Positions 47,055-55,202 of a stretch of DNA of 64,000 bases are shown here, in pieces (within the stretch, counting starts at the first letter, position 1; each line of letters starts with the position of its first letter). This DNA comes from an alpha proteobacterium HIMB59 (lineage in GTDB: Bacteria; Pseudomonadota; Alphaproteobacteria; HIMB59). The notes beneath the pieces were generated by a model. It ran no database searches. It saw only the letters and a program-made list of their open reading frames with translations, and was not told the DNA's origin. Location of the stretch: positions 558,001-622,000 of the forward strand of contig CP003801.1 in the NCBI GenBank assembly GCA_000299115.1. Reading direction: 5' to 3'. The position numbers and the translations under genes are program-made.

Positions 47055-48148
47055 TATGTTGAGACCTTTCTAATCCACTGATCAATACCTACGGCTATAA
47101 TAATAAGACACCCTAAGGCAAAACGCTGCCAAAGAACATCAAGTCCAGCTATAGACAAACCTGAACTAAAGACACCCACAATTAGCGCTCCAAAAAGAGA
47201 TCCTATGACAGTGCCTCTGCCTCCAAAAAGAGATGTACCTCCAATCACCACTGCAGTAATGGAGTCTAAGTTTCCTTCATAAAAACTAGTAGGAGAAACT
47301 GAACCAACTCGACCGATAGAAACCCAAGCACCAATAGCAACCACTAAGCCTGCCACAGCATAAATGGAAACTAACATTCGATCAGTTCTTATTCCTGAGA
47401 GTTCAGCAGCATCTTTGTCGTCACCAATTGCATACACGTGTCGACCCCAAGCGGTTTTATTTAATAAAAACCACAAGAATATAAAAATACCAATCATCAG
47501 GAAGGCACCATAAGTAAATACAAAGCCACCTAGGTTTATTCTTTCACCCCAGAAATGAAGTAATGGAGCATTCGTTTCTATATCTGAACTTCGGATGGAT
47601 TGAGATCCTGTAAAAAAGATTACAAGAGCAAAGAAAATATTCCATGTACCAAGAGTTACAATAAATGGAGGTAGTCGAAGTCTTGTTACTAACAAACCGT
47701 TGAAAGCTCCAGTTGCTACTCCTGAAATCATCCCAATTAAAATAGCTGGAAGGGTGGGCATTCCCATTTCAACTGAAAGTTTACCCATGAATACAGAAGC
47801 TAATACCATCATGGCCGCCACACTTAAATCGATACCAGCGGTCAGTATAATAAGTGTTTGAGCTGCGGCTAGGATACCCACGATGGTCACCTGCTGTACA
47901 ATTAACGATAAATTAAATGCTGAGAAGAATTTTCCTCCAGCAATAAACCCAAAGGCAATCACACTTAAAACTAAGATTATGACAGGAACTATAGTTGGGT
48001 TTCCGTGAAGAAAGTGTTGTAATTTTTTAAGGGGAGTTTGTTCTCCTAATTCAAAAGTATGGTGATCTTGATCTTTGTCACCGATATCACCTGAAAATTT
48101 AGGTTGATCTTTTAAATCTTTAGAAATGTCATCAGATATTTTATTCAT
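47054..48148 (-). CDS. Sugar ABC transporter permease (FrcC-like)
   Basis: I start at ATG 48148 with a GGA just upstream; a TTG 12 bases further upstream is possible. About 364 residues with a ~50-residue hydrophilic N-terminus and 9-10 membrane helices. Family motifs are IIVILVLSVIAF, LIILTAGIDLSVAAMMVLAS, LPPFIVTLGTWNIF and VVIGGTSLFGGRGTVIGSLFG. It forms the channel with the ATPase at 46290. Separated from the binding-protein gene by a strong hairpin. Confidence 0.9.
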   Translation of the reverse strand: MNKISDDISKDLKDQPKFSGDIGDKDQDHHTFELGEQTPLKKLQHFLHGNPTIVPVIILVLSVIAFGFIAGGKFFSAFNLSLIVQQVTIVGILAAAQTLIILTAGIDLSVAAMMVLASVFMGKLSVEMGMPTLPAILIGMISGVATGAFNGLLVTRLRLPPFIVTLGTWNIFFALVIFFTGSQSIRSSDIETNAPLLHFWGERINLGGFVFTYGAFLMIGIFIFLWFLLNKTAWGRHVYAIGDDKDAAELSGIRTDRMLVSIYAVAGLVVAIGAWVSIGRVGSVSPTSFYEGNLDSITAVVIGGTSLFGGRGTVIGSLFGALIVGVFSSGLSIAGLDVLWQRFALGCLIIIAVGIDQWIRKVST

Positions 48149-48163
48149 AATGTATTCCAAGAA

Positions 48164-48189
48164 ATCAGGGCAGATAATTCTGCCCTGAT
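48164..48189 (-). promoter_or_regulatory. Hairpin between binding-protein and permease genes
   Basis: A perfect 10-bp stem ATCAGGGCAG/CTGCCCTGAT with a 6-nt loop, in the gap between the binding-protein gene and the permease gene. There is no long T run on the minus strand, so it is more likely an mRNA-stabilising or partial-attenuation structure that keeps the binding protein at higher level than the membrane parts. Known in many binding-protein operons; inferred here. Confidence 0.75.
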
Positions 48190-48211
48190 ATTATTTAATT
48201 TTATTAGAGTA

Positions 48212-49246
48212 TTAACCCCAACATCTGTCCATCCCCTCTTTGACACTGATAGAAGGAACTCCGCTAGCTGCATCGTCAGTAACTAAGTTCACACCAGTAT
48301 TAAAGAAGTCAAGACCTGGAGAGTTTTCTGGCTTAGATCCATCCTCAGCCCAAGCTTTAATCGCCTCAACACCAAGAGAAGCCATTAATAGTGGGTACTG
48401 CTGAGAAGTTGCTCCAATGATACCTCTTTCAACGTCAGCTACACCAGGGCAACCACCGTCAACAGAAGCGATTAGAACGCTACCATCATCTTTACCAATC
48501 GCTTTTAATGCTTCATAAGCACCAACAGCAGCTGGCTCATTGATTGTATATACTACGTTGATGTCCATATCTTTTTGTAGACATTTCTCCATAGCTGTTC
48601 TTCCACCCTCTTCATTACCGTTTGTAGTTTCATTACAAATGATACGTGGGTCATCTTCATCACCCCATCTTGATACATCTTTAGTATCAATTCCGAAGCC
48701 ATTCAAGAAACCTTGGTCTCTAAGAACGCCTACAGATGGTTGACTCTCGTTAAGGTCTAACATAGCAATTTTTGCATTAGCAGCATCCGCTCCTAATTTT
48801 GCAGCAACCCATGCTCCACCTAGTCTACCTGCTTCAAAGTTATCTGTAGCAAAAGTAGAGTCTGCAGCTGTGATAGGCTCAAGAGGTGTATCTAGAGCAA
48901 TCACAAGCAATCCATTGTCTTGTGCGTTCTTTAAAACAGGAACAATCGCCTTAGTGTCAGAAGCAGCAATTAAGATACCTTTTGCACCTGAAGCAATACA
49001 AGTTTCAACAGCTCTCACTTGAGTTTCGTGGTCACCATCAATTTTACCTGCAAAGAATGATAATTTAACACCAAGCTCATTAGCACGAGCTTCAGCACCC
49101 TCTTTCATTTTCACGAAGAAAGGGTTGATGTCAGTTTTAGTTATTAAGCAAGCCTCAACTACATGGCTTCCTGCTTTTGCAGGCATTGTTGCAAAAGTAA
49201 AAGCAACAGCCAATAGTGATGCTAGTACTAGAGATAATTTTCTCAT
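48212..49246 (-). CDS. Sugar ABC transporter substrate-binding protein (FrcB-like)
   Basis: 344 residues. The signal peptide [18 protein letters not shown] is followed by a small-residue cleavage region (AKA). The mature protein is a class I (RbsB-type) periplasmic binding fold: [58 protein letters not shown]. It resembles FrcB of rhizobia, which binds fructose, mannose and ribose, but the ligand here may instead be the sugar used by the split transketolase operon. Strong Shine-Dalgarno (AAGGAGGA). Confidence 0.9.
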   Translation of the reverse strand: MRKLSLVLASLLAVAFTFATMPAKAGSHVVEACLITKTDINPFFVKMKEGAEARANELGVKLSFFAGKIDGDHETQVRAVETCIASGAKGILIAASDTKAIVPVLKNAQDNGLLVIALDTPLEPITAADSTFATDNFEAGRLGGAWVAAKLGADAANAKIAMLDLNESQPSVGVLRDQGFLNGFGIDTKDVSRWGDEDDPRIICNETTNGNEEGGRTAMEKCLQKDMDINVVYTINEPAAVGAYEALKAIGKDDGSVLIASVDGGCPGVADVERGIIGATSQQYPLLMASLGVEAIKAWAEDGSKPENSPGLDFFNTGVNLVTDDAASGVPSISVKEGMDRCWG

Positions 49247-49312
49247 AGTAATCCTCCTTATATAATCTGGTATACATTAACTCAAATTTGGCTTTACACT
49301 AAACAGAAATTC

Positions 49313-50794
49313 TTATTTTTTTTCTTGATTTGATAAGAAATACTTATCAACTAATTCTTTCCAAGTTTCATAAGATTTTTGAAGGCTTGGATTTTTTTGA
49401 AAGCTATAATTAACACGACTAATCTCATAACTTTTTAGATCATTTAAATCTGATATGTTTTTGTCTTTTTGGATGCCAAAAAGTAATGCACCATATAAGG
49501 ACATCTCCTCTATTTTAGGAACCATGATTTCAATCTCTAAAAGATCTGCAATCATTTGTAGGAATAATTTATTTTTAATCATACCCCCATCTATCACAAG
49601 GTTTTTTAATTTAAAGTTGTTATCTCTTTGTAGGAATTCTAAATAGACGACCATTTGAAATACAACTGACTCAAGAGCTGCCCTAACAAGATGTTTTTTT
49701 GTTGTTGAAGCGTTGATACCTAAAAAAGTAGCACGAGCATCGGCCTTCCAGAATGGTGGACCAAGACCAGTAAAAGCAGGTATCAGATAGACACCTCCAG
49801 TGTCACTAATTTCAAGTGAGAGGTCCTCGCTCTCACTAGCTTTTTGGATTAATTTTAAATTATTTTTTAGCCAAGAAATGGTAGCACCAGCAACAGAGCT
49901 TAAACATTCAAGAGAATAATAATTTTTTTGATTATGGCTAAAGGCGAGTGTAGTAAAAGCATTATTATCTTCCTTAAAATTAGTTCCAATATTTGTTTGA
50001 ATATTAAAACCAGTTCCAGTCGTAATCTTAGTATCTCCAAGATTAAAACATAAGTTAGCAAAGAAGGATGCCTGAGCATCGCCAGCAATCCCAGATATTA
50101 AAATTTCTTTCGAGAAACTATTTTCAAAATTACTATAACCAAAATTACTAGAACTGGGTCTGACTTTAGCCAGATCTAATTGCTCTATATTAAAAATAGA
50201 AAAAAGATCAGGATCCCAAGTGTTATCAATGCAATTAAACAGCAAAGTCCGAGAAGCGTTTGTGGTATCGGTTGCATACTCTTGGCATTTTGTTAGTCGG
50301 TAGAGAAGGTAGGTATCAATAGTTCCAAATAAGATATTTCCCTTTAATAAGCCCTCTTTGATATTCGGTTCATTTTCTAATATCCATTTAAGCTTGCTGG
50401 CTGAAAAGAAAGTATTTGCTTTTAATCCTGTCTTCTGAGTAATTAGCTTCGAATATTCTTTGTTATTCATTATATTTTCACAAATTTTCTCACCTCGAGT
50501 GCATTGCCACACAACAGCATTTCTGACAGGCTTGCCTGTGAATTTGTCAAATAAAGCAAAAGTTTCTCTTTGATTAGTCATACTGATGAATTGAGGTTCA
50601 GGTGATATAGCTGCAGCCTTTTTCATTAACTCAATAAGATTATTATAAATCTCCTCAAGATCATGTTCGACTAGCCCCTTAGACGGGTAGATTTGCTGAT
50701 GTTCTTTTTGAAATTTAGCTTGAATATTTAAGTCATCATCAAAAACAACTAACGTTGTAGATGAAGTGCTTGAGTCTATTGAGATATAACTCAC
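49313..50794 (-). CDS. FGGY-family kinase, glycerol-kinase-like
   Basis: 493 residues. The glycerol kinase style motifs MTNQRETF, VVWQCTRGEKIC, ATDTTNASRTLLFN and YLIPAFTGLGPPFWKADARATFLG are present. The substrate-side Asp lies in IAGDAQASFF, where GlpK has AGDQQ, so a residue that contacts glycerol differs. GTG start overlapping the transketolase stop (GTGA), so it is co-translated with a split transketolase. A pentulose such as D-apulose (AplK-like) is plausible; glycerol is the alternative. Confidence 0.8.
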   Translation of the reverse strand: MSYISIDSSTSSTTLVVFDDDLNIQAKFQKEHQQIYPSKGLVEHDLEEIYNNLIELMKKAAAISPEPQFISMTNQRETFALFDKFTGKPVRNAVVWQCTRGEKICENIMNNKEYSKLITQKTGLKANTFFSASKLKWILENEPNIKEGLLKGNILFGTIDTYLLYRLTKCQEYATDTTNASRTLLFNCIDNTWDPDLFSIFNIEQLDLAKVRPSSSNFGYSNFENSFSKEILISGIAGDAQASFFANLCFNLGDTKITTGTGFNIQTNIGTNFKEDNNAFTTLAFSHNQKNYYSLECLSSVAGATISWLKNNLKLIQKASESEDLSLEISDTGGVYLIPAFTGLGPPFWKADARATFLGINASTTKKHLVRAALESVVFQMVVYLEFLQRDNNFKLKNLVIDGGMIKNKLFLQMIADLLEIEIMVPKIEEMSLYGALLFGIQKDKNISDLNDLKSYEISRVNYSFQKNPSLQKSYETWKELVDKYFLSNQEKK

Positions 50795-51741
50795 TTATTA
50801 TTCAGTAAGTCAAAAACAGTTTTTGAAATTTTTTCAGGACTCATATTATAATGATCTAACACTTCAGATTGGGAGCCATTAATCATGTATTCATCAGGAA
50901 TTCCTAAAATTTGGAAACGAGTATAGATATTGTTTTGAGCAAGTAAGCTAGCACACTGCTCACCCAGTCCACCATAAACACTATGCTCTTCTAAACTAAC
51001 AATTACTTTTGCTTTTTTAGCTTCACTTAAAAAAGTTTTTTGATCAAAAGGTTTGATAGTATGCATACTCATTACAGTTGCATGAATATTATTTTGTTCA
51101 AGAATTTGAGCTGCCAGGTAAGCACGTTGTACAGTTTCTCCCGTAGCAATCAAAAGAACATCCTCACCTTGTCTTGTAATTATCGCTTTTCCTATTTTAA
51201 AAGATACATTATGTGAGTGAACATCCATCATAGGTTTTTTACCAAATCGTATGTAGAGTGGAGTGGGATAATCAACTGCCTGTTTAATAACTTCTGCAGT
51301 TTCAAAATTATCTGAGGGCGCAACAATAGTTAAATTGTTAATACAGCGCAGAACCGCGTAATCATGTATTGAATGATGTGTGGAACCCAATTGTCCATAG
51401 CTAATCCCAGCACTGATTCCAATCAGACAAACGGGATGATTAGAGTAAGCAATATCAGCTTTAATTTGTTCCAGAGAGCGAGCTGTCAAAAAGCTTGCGG
51501 GAGATACAGCAAATACCTTTTTTCCTGAGGCAGCAAGTCCGGCACTCACTCCTACTAAATTTTGTTCAGCTATTCCTACTTCGACTATTTGATCAGGAAG
51601 TTCTTTTCCATAAGGAACAAGTTTTCCAGAACCCCGAGAGTCACTGGTAACCACAGTTATAGAGGAGTTTTTTTTGGCCTCTAGAAGAAGTGTTTCTGCA
51701 AAAACTTCAAGATTAGGCTTGCCGATTTTATTTTCAGACAT
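50791..51741 (-). CDS. Transketolase, C-terminal subunit (split)
   Basis: 316 residues covering the pyrimidine-binding and C-terminal domains: VTSDSRGSGKLVPYG, VEVGIAEQNLVGVSAGLA with the catalytic Glu that activates thiamine, AGISYGQLGSTHHSIHDYAVLR and VVSLEEHSVYGGLGEQ. Overlaps the N-terminal subunit by 8 bp. Together they rebuild one transketolase. Split forms occur in DXS-like housekeeping enzymes, in apulose 4-phosphate transketolase (AptAB) and sulfofructose transketolase (SqwGH). Confidence 0.9.
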   Translation of the reverse strand: MSENKIGKPNLEVFAETLLLEAKKNSSITVVTSDSRGSGKLVPYGKELPDQIVEVGIAEQNLVGVSAGLAASGKKVFAVSPASFLTARSLEQIKADIAYSNHPVCLIGISAGISYGQLGSTHHSIHDYAVLRCINNLTIVAPSDNFETAEVIKQAVDYPTPLYIRFGKKPMMDVHSHNVSFKIGKAIITRQGEDVLLIATGETVQRAYLAAQILEQNNIHATVMSMHTIKPFDQKTFLSEAKKAKVIVSLEEHSVYGGLGEQCASLLAQNNIYTRFQILGIPDEYMINGSQSEVLDHYNMSPEKISKTVFDLLNNK

Positions 51742-52558
51742 TTAGCAACGCCTCATCTAATTCTTTCATAGCCATATTATATTCTGACTCACTTGGTACT
51801 TTGTGATGCCAGGCAATTTGATTTTCGATGAAACTTACACCTGCGCCCTTAATTGTATTGGCAATTATAAGATTGGGCTTACTTTTTTCCCTAGGGATTT
51901 GTTGTAAAATTTCCATCAAAGAGGAAATGTCATTGCCAGGGGTCTCGGTAACACTAAAACCAAAAGATATGAACTTATCTGCAAGTGGCTCGATTGGATT
52001 AACTTCTTCTGTGTTGCCTGTTATCTGTAATTTATTTCTATCTATGATGACAATTAAATTATCTAATTGATATTTTGAAGCTGTAGTTGCTGCTTCCCAT
52101 ATGGATCCTTCAGATAATTCTCCATCTCCCAATAAAGTAAATACGCGAAATTTCTTTTTATCCATTTTTAATCCTAAAGCCATGCCAACAGCCACTGACA
52201 AGCCATGGCCAAGAGCTCCCGTATTATGTTCAACACCAGGAACTTTTCTTGTGGGATGGCCAATAAAATGAGATTGAAATTGATTTAAACTGTTGAGATC
52301 TTTTTGGGAGTAAAACCCACAATCTTGCAAGACAGTATAAAGGGCTTCGACTGAATGACCTTTACTTTGAATAAAGTGGTCACGGTCAAAAGAGGAAAAA
52401 TTTTCAGGAGTAATATCCATGATGTTGTTATAAAGAACGTTGAGAATGTCGATACAGGATAAGCTCCCACCAGTATGCCCAGCACCCGATTGGTAAATTA
52501 TTTCTAAAATTGTCTTTCGATACTCTAATGATTTACGTTCAAGTTCTTTGTATTGCAT
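51734..52558 (-). CDS. Transketolase, N-terminal subunit (split)
   Basis: 274 residues from ATG 52558 (MQYKELERKSLEYRKTILEI); a TTG at 52600 would add a hydrophobic stretch that does not fit the family. It carries the thiamine diphosphate-binding domain: GAGHTGGSLSCIDIL, HNTGALGHGLSVAVGMALG and the metal site LLGDGELSEGSIWEAA with later IDRNKLQITG. It is the first gene of the operon with the C-terminal subunit, FGGY kinase and ABC transporter, and diverges from the isomerase gene. Confidence 0.9.
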   Translation of the reverse strand: MQYKELERKSLEYRKTILEIIYQSGAGHTGGSLSCIDILNVLYNNIMDITPENFSSFDRDHFIQSKGHSVEALYTVLQDCGFYSQKDLNSLNQFQSHFIGHPTRKVPGVEHNTGALGHGLSVAVGMALGLKMDKKKFRVFTLLGDGELSEGSIWEAATTASKYQLDNLIVIIDRNKLQITGNTEEVNPIEPLADKFISFGFSVTETPGNDISSLMEILQQIPREKSKPNLIIANTIKGAGVSFIENQIAWHHKVPSESEYNMAMKELDEALLNV

Positions 52559-52600
52559 ATCTAAAAAAAACAAGAATATGCCCTTTTTAGGGTAGTTCAA

Positions 52601-52614
52601 TTATTATATAATAA
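52601..52614. promoter_or_regulatory. Palindromic divergent promoter element
   Basis: The perfect 14-bp palindrome TTATTATATAATAA lies between the divergent transketolase and isomerase genes. Each strand contains TATAAT, so it could supply -10 boxes in both directions. The -35 regions are weak on both sides, and the sequence is AT-rich, so chance remains possible. Confidence 0.4.
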
Positions 52615-52635
52615 GACATTTGGAGGAGGGCTTAG

Positions 52636-54039
52636 ATGTCTACAACATTAGGTATAATAATAGGTAATCGAGATTTTTTTCCTGATCATTTAATAACTGA
52701 GGCTCGAAATGAGATCTTAAGTATCTTTAAGAATAAAAAGATTAATCCAATCTTATTGGGAGACAATGACACCAAACTGGGCGGGGTTGAGACTTTTTTA
52801 GAGGCTCAAAAATGCGCTAATCTTTTTAAAGCCCATCAAGAGCAAATAGAGGGAATTTTAGTGATTTTGCCTAATTTTGGAGATGAAAAGGGTGTTGCTG
52901 ATACTATTCGATTATCAGGCCTGAATGTCCCTGTTTTAATTCAAGCTACTCCCGATGACTTAGATAAGATGCAACCCTCTAATCGAAGAGATGCTTATTG
53001 TGGAAAAATTTCTGTTTGTAACAACTTATACCAATACGGGATTAAATTCTCTCTTACCCAAAGTCATGTTTTAAGTTTATCGAGCAGTGAATTTGACAAA
53101 GAATTAGATCGATTTATTTCAATTTGTAAGGTTGTCAAAGGAATGCGTCGAGTTCGTATTGGTGCTGTCGGTGCTAGACCTCAAGCATTTAATACAGTCC
53201 GTTATAGTGAGAAAATTTTAGAGCGACATGGTATCAGCGTCACGACCATGGATTTATCTGAAGTATTAGGAAAAGCGAAGGAACTAAAAGATGATAGCAA
53301 GGCAGTCAAAGAGTCTTTGGCTAAAATTACAGGCTACGGGGATACTTCATCCACCCCTTCAGAAAAATTATTACAACTATCCAGACTCGATGCTGTTCTT
53401 AATGAATTTGTAGAAGCAAATAAATTAGACGCAACCGCAATTCAATGTTGGACAAGTATTCAGGAAAATTATGGATGTAATGTTTGTACTTCAATGAGTA
53501 TGATGAGTGAGAATATGTTACCCAGTGCATGTGAAGTAGATGTTACCGGAACACTTACGATGTATGCAATGCAACTAGCCTCTAACAGCCCTAGCGCATT
53601 AGTCGATTGGAATAATAATTATCAGGAAGATGAAGAGAAATGTGTTTTATTTCATTGCGGTAACTGGGCTAAAAGTTTTCTTCCAGATTTAAAAATTAGT
53701 ACCGCTCCAATTTTAGGGAGTGTCTTTGGTGAGGAGAAAACCCATGGGGCCCTCGATGGTAGAACGCCAGCTAGTCCTTTGACTTACGGACGCATTTCTA
53801 CTGATGACAATTTGGGAAAAATTAAATGCTATTTTGGAGAGGGAGAACTAACCGACGATCCTTTAAACACTTTTGGTACTAGAGCCGTTGCAAAAGTCCC
53901 CAATCTGCAAGAATTAATGAAATACGTCTGTAACCATGGATATGAACATCATGTAGTTATGAATGCGTCTAGGACCGCAGACATATTATATGAGTCTTGT
54001 AACAATTATTTAGGTTGGGAGACCCAAATACACACCTGA
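52636..54039 (+). CDS. L-fucose/L-arabinose isomerase-family protein
   Basis: 467 residues. The N-terminal Rossmann-like domain has GIIIGNRDFFPD and ILVILPNFGDEKGVADTIRL. The middle carries RRVRIGAVGARPQAFNTVRYSEK. Metal-ligand regions include CWTSIQENYGCNVCTSMSMMSE (Glu), ACEVDVTGTLTMY and LFHCGNWA, near the positions used by FucI and AraA. It should isomerise an aldose to a ketose. Divergent from the split transketolase/kinase/transporter operon, it could supply the ketose phosphorylated by that kinase. A strong GGAGG precedes the ATG. Confidence 0.75.
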   Translation: MSTTLGIIIGNRDFFPDHLITEARNEILSIFKNKKINPILLGDNDTKLGGVETFLEAQKCANLFKAHQEQIEGILVILPNFGDEKGVADTIRLSGLNVPVLIQATPDDLDKMQPSNRRDAYCGKISVCNNLYQYGIKFSLTQSHVLSLSSSEFDKELDRFISICKVVKGMRRVRIGAVGARPQAFNTVRYSEKILERHGISVTTMDLSEVLGKAKELKDDSKAVKESLAKITGYGDTSSTPSEKLLQLSRLDAVLNEFVEANKLDATAIQCWTSIQENYGCNVCTSMSMMSENMLPSACEVDVTGTLTMYAMQLASNSPSALVDWNNNYQEDEEKCVLFHCGNWAKSFLPDLKISTAPILGSVFGEEKTHGALDGRTPASPLTYGRISTDDNLGKIKCYFGEGELTDDPLNTFGTRAVAKVPNLQELMKYVCNHGYEHHVVMNASRTADILYESCNNYLGWETQIHT

Positions 54040-54191
54040 CTTCAAACTGACTAATCTGTTGATAAGTTTCTAAGGATAGTCAAAATTCACTGAGATGTAT
54101 GACAAATTATCATAGGAAAAATATCAGATATTATTTGGATCGTTGAAATTTTTTTATTATGATCGTTTTGTTATTAATCAAGGAGGAATTT

Positions 54192-55094
54192 ATGAAAAAA
54201 ATAATTCTTACAGTATTAGTATCATTCCTATCCTTATCAGCTTTTGCTGAAAGATATGTAATGGTTACTCACGGTGAGGGTAAAGACCCTTTCTGGCCTG
54301 TTGTGCAAAAAGGTGGTGAAGATGCTGCTAGACACGTAGGTGCAGATTTTGAATATATCTTCAACCCATCAGGTGACATGGGCGATATGGCTAAGTCAAT
54401 TGCTGCTGCTGCAGCTACTCAGCCTGACGGTATGGTAGTTTCTCTACCTGATCCTGAAGCTTTAGGTCAAGCTATTAAAGATGCTGTTGCTGCTGGTATC
54501 CCAGTTGTAACAATGAACTCAGGTCTTGAGTCTTCAGCTTCTTTAGGTGCTCTTATGCACGTTGGTCAGCCTGAATTCTTAGCTGGTCAGTCAGCTGGCG
54601 CAAGAGCTAAAGCAGAAGGTGCTACTAAGGCTCTATGTATGATTCAAGAAGCTTACAACACTGCTCTAACTGATAGATGTGGTGGTTATGCTGAAGCTAT
54701 CCCAACTACTTTAGTTGATAGCTCAAATGACCCAGCTACTATCCCAACAAGAGCAGCTGCTGGTTTACAAGCTAACCCAGATGTTGACGCTGTATTATCT
54801 GTTGGACCACACGTTTGTGTTGGTGTTCAACAGGCTATTGACGAGTTAGGTATGTCTGTACACCACTCTTGCTTTGACTTAAGCCCACCAGTGATGGACT
54901 TAATCAACGAGGGTAAAGTTGCTTTCACAATTGATCAGCAACAGCGTTTACAGGGTTATATGCCTATCATCGTGATGCACTTATACAACAATGGCGCTGG
55001 TCTATTACCAGGTGCTAACATTCCTTCAGGTCCAGGATTTGTTGATAAGTCAAATGCATCATCAGTGGCTGCTTTAGCAGGTATTGATAGATAG
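54192..55094 (+). CDS. Sugar ABC transporter substrate-binding protein
   Basis: I start at ATG 54192 after AGGAGG, not at an upstream frame opening at 54159; 300 residues. Signal peptide MKKIILTVLVSFLSLSAFA. The mature part is a class I sugar-binding protein: GKDPFWPVVQKGGEDAAR, PDGMVVSLPDPEALGQAI, IPVVTMNSGL, TIDQQQRLQGYMPI. It is unusually short for the family. Codons look more regular than neighbours (many GCT, GGT), as expected for a highly expressed gene. Followed by a terminator, then permease and ATPase genes. The ligand may be a cyclitol, given iolG and iolE downstream. Confidence 0.9.
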   Translation: MKKIILTVLVSFLSLSAFAERYVMVTHGEGKDPFWPVVQKGGEDAARHVGADFEYIFNPSGDMGDMAKSIAAAAATQPDGMVVSLPDPEALGQAIKDAVAAGIPVVTMNSGLESSASLGALMHVGQPEFLAGQSAGARAKAEGATKALCMIQEAYNTALTDRCGGYAEAIPTTLVDSSNDPATIPTRAAAGLQANPDVDAVLSVGPHVCVGVQQAIDELGMSVHHSCFDLSPPVMDLINEGKVAFTIDQQQRLQGYMPIIVMHLYNNGAGLLPGANIPSGPGFVDKSNASSVAALAGIDR

Positions 55095-55112
55095 TATTAA
55101 TCTATAAATCGT

Positions 55113-55147
55113 AAAAAGTGGGTAGTTAAACTACCCACTTTTTTTTT
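55113..55147 (+). terminator. Terminator/attenuator between binding protein and permease
   Basis: A 13-bp stem (55113-55125 with 55131-55143) with GTGGGTAG/CTACCCAC core, a 5-nt loop and a T run. It is a good intrinsic terminator. It lies between the binding protein and the permease of one transporter, so it should allow far more of the binding protein transcript than of the permease/ATPase one. Confidence 0.9.
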
Positions 55148-55202
55148 AAAAAAAAATTAATTATTATTTAGTTACAGAACTGAAAAGTTAAAAAATAAAA
55201 TT

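Noticed and set aside
52559-52600. TTG at 52600 as start of the transketolase N-terminal subunit
   Set aside because: The added 14 residues are hydrophobic and unlike the family; ATG 52558 begins the conserved helix, and a possible -10 box at 52603-52608 would place the TTG upstream of the transcript start.
46290-54039. Sulfoquinovose (sulfo-transketolase) pathway
   Set aside because: Split transketolase and ABC transporter fit, but no sulfoquinovosidase, sulfoerythrose isomerase, sulfolactaldehyde enzyme or sulfonate exporter is present, and an FGGY kinase is not part of that route.
54159-54191. Upstream start for the binding protein at 54192
   Set aside because: It would put 11 residues before a normal signal peptide and skip the strong AGGAGG; ATG 54192 fits both.
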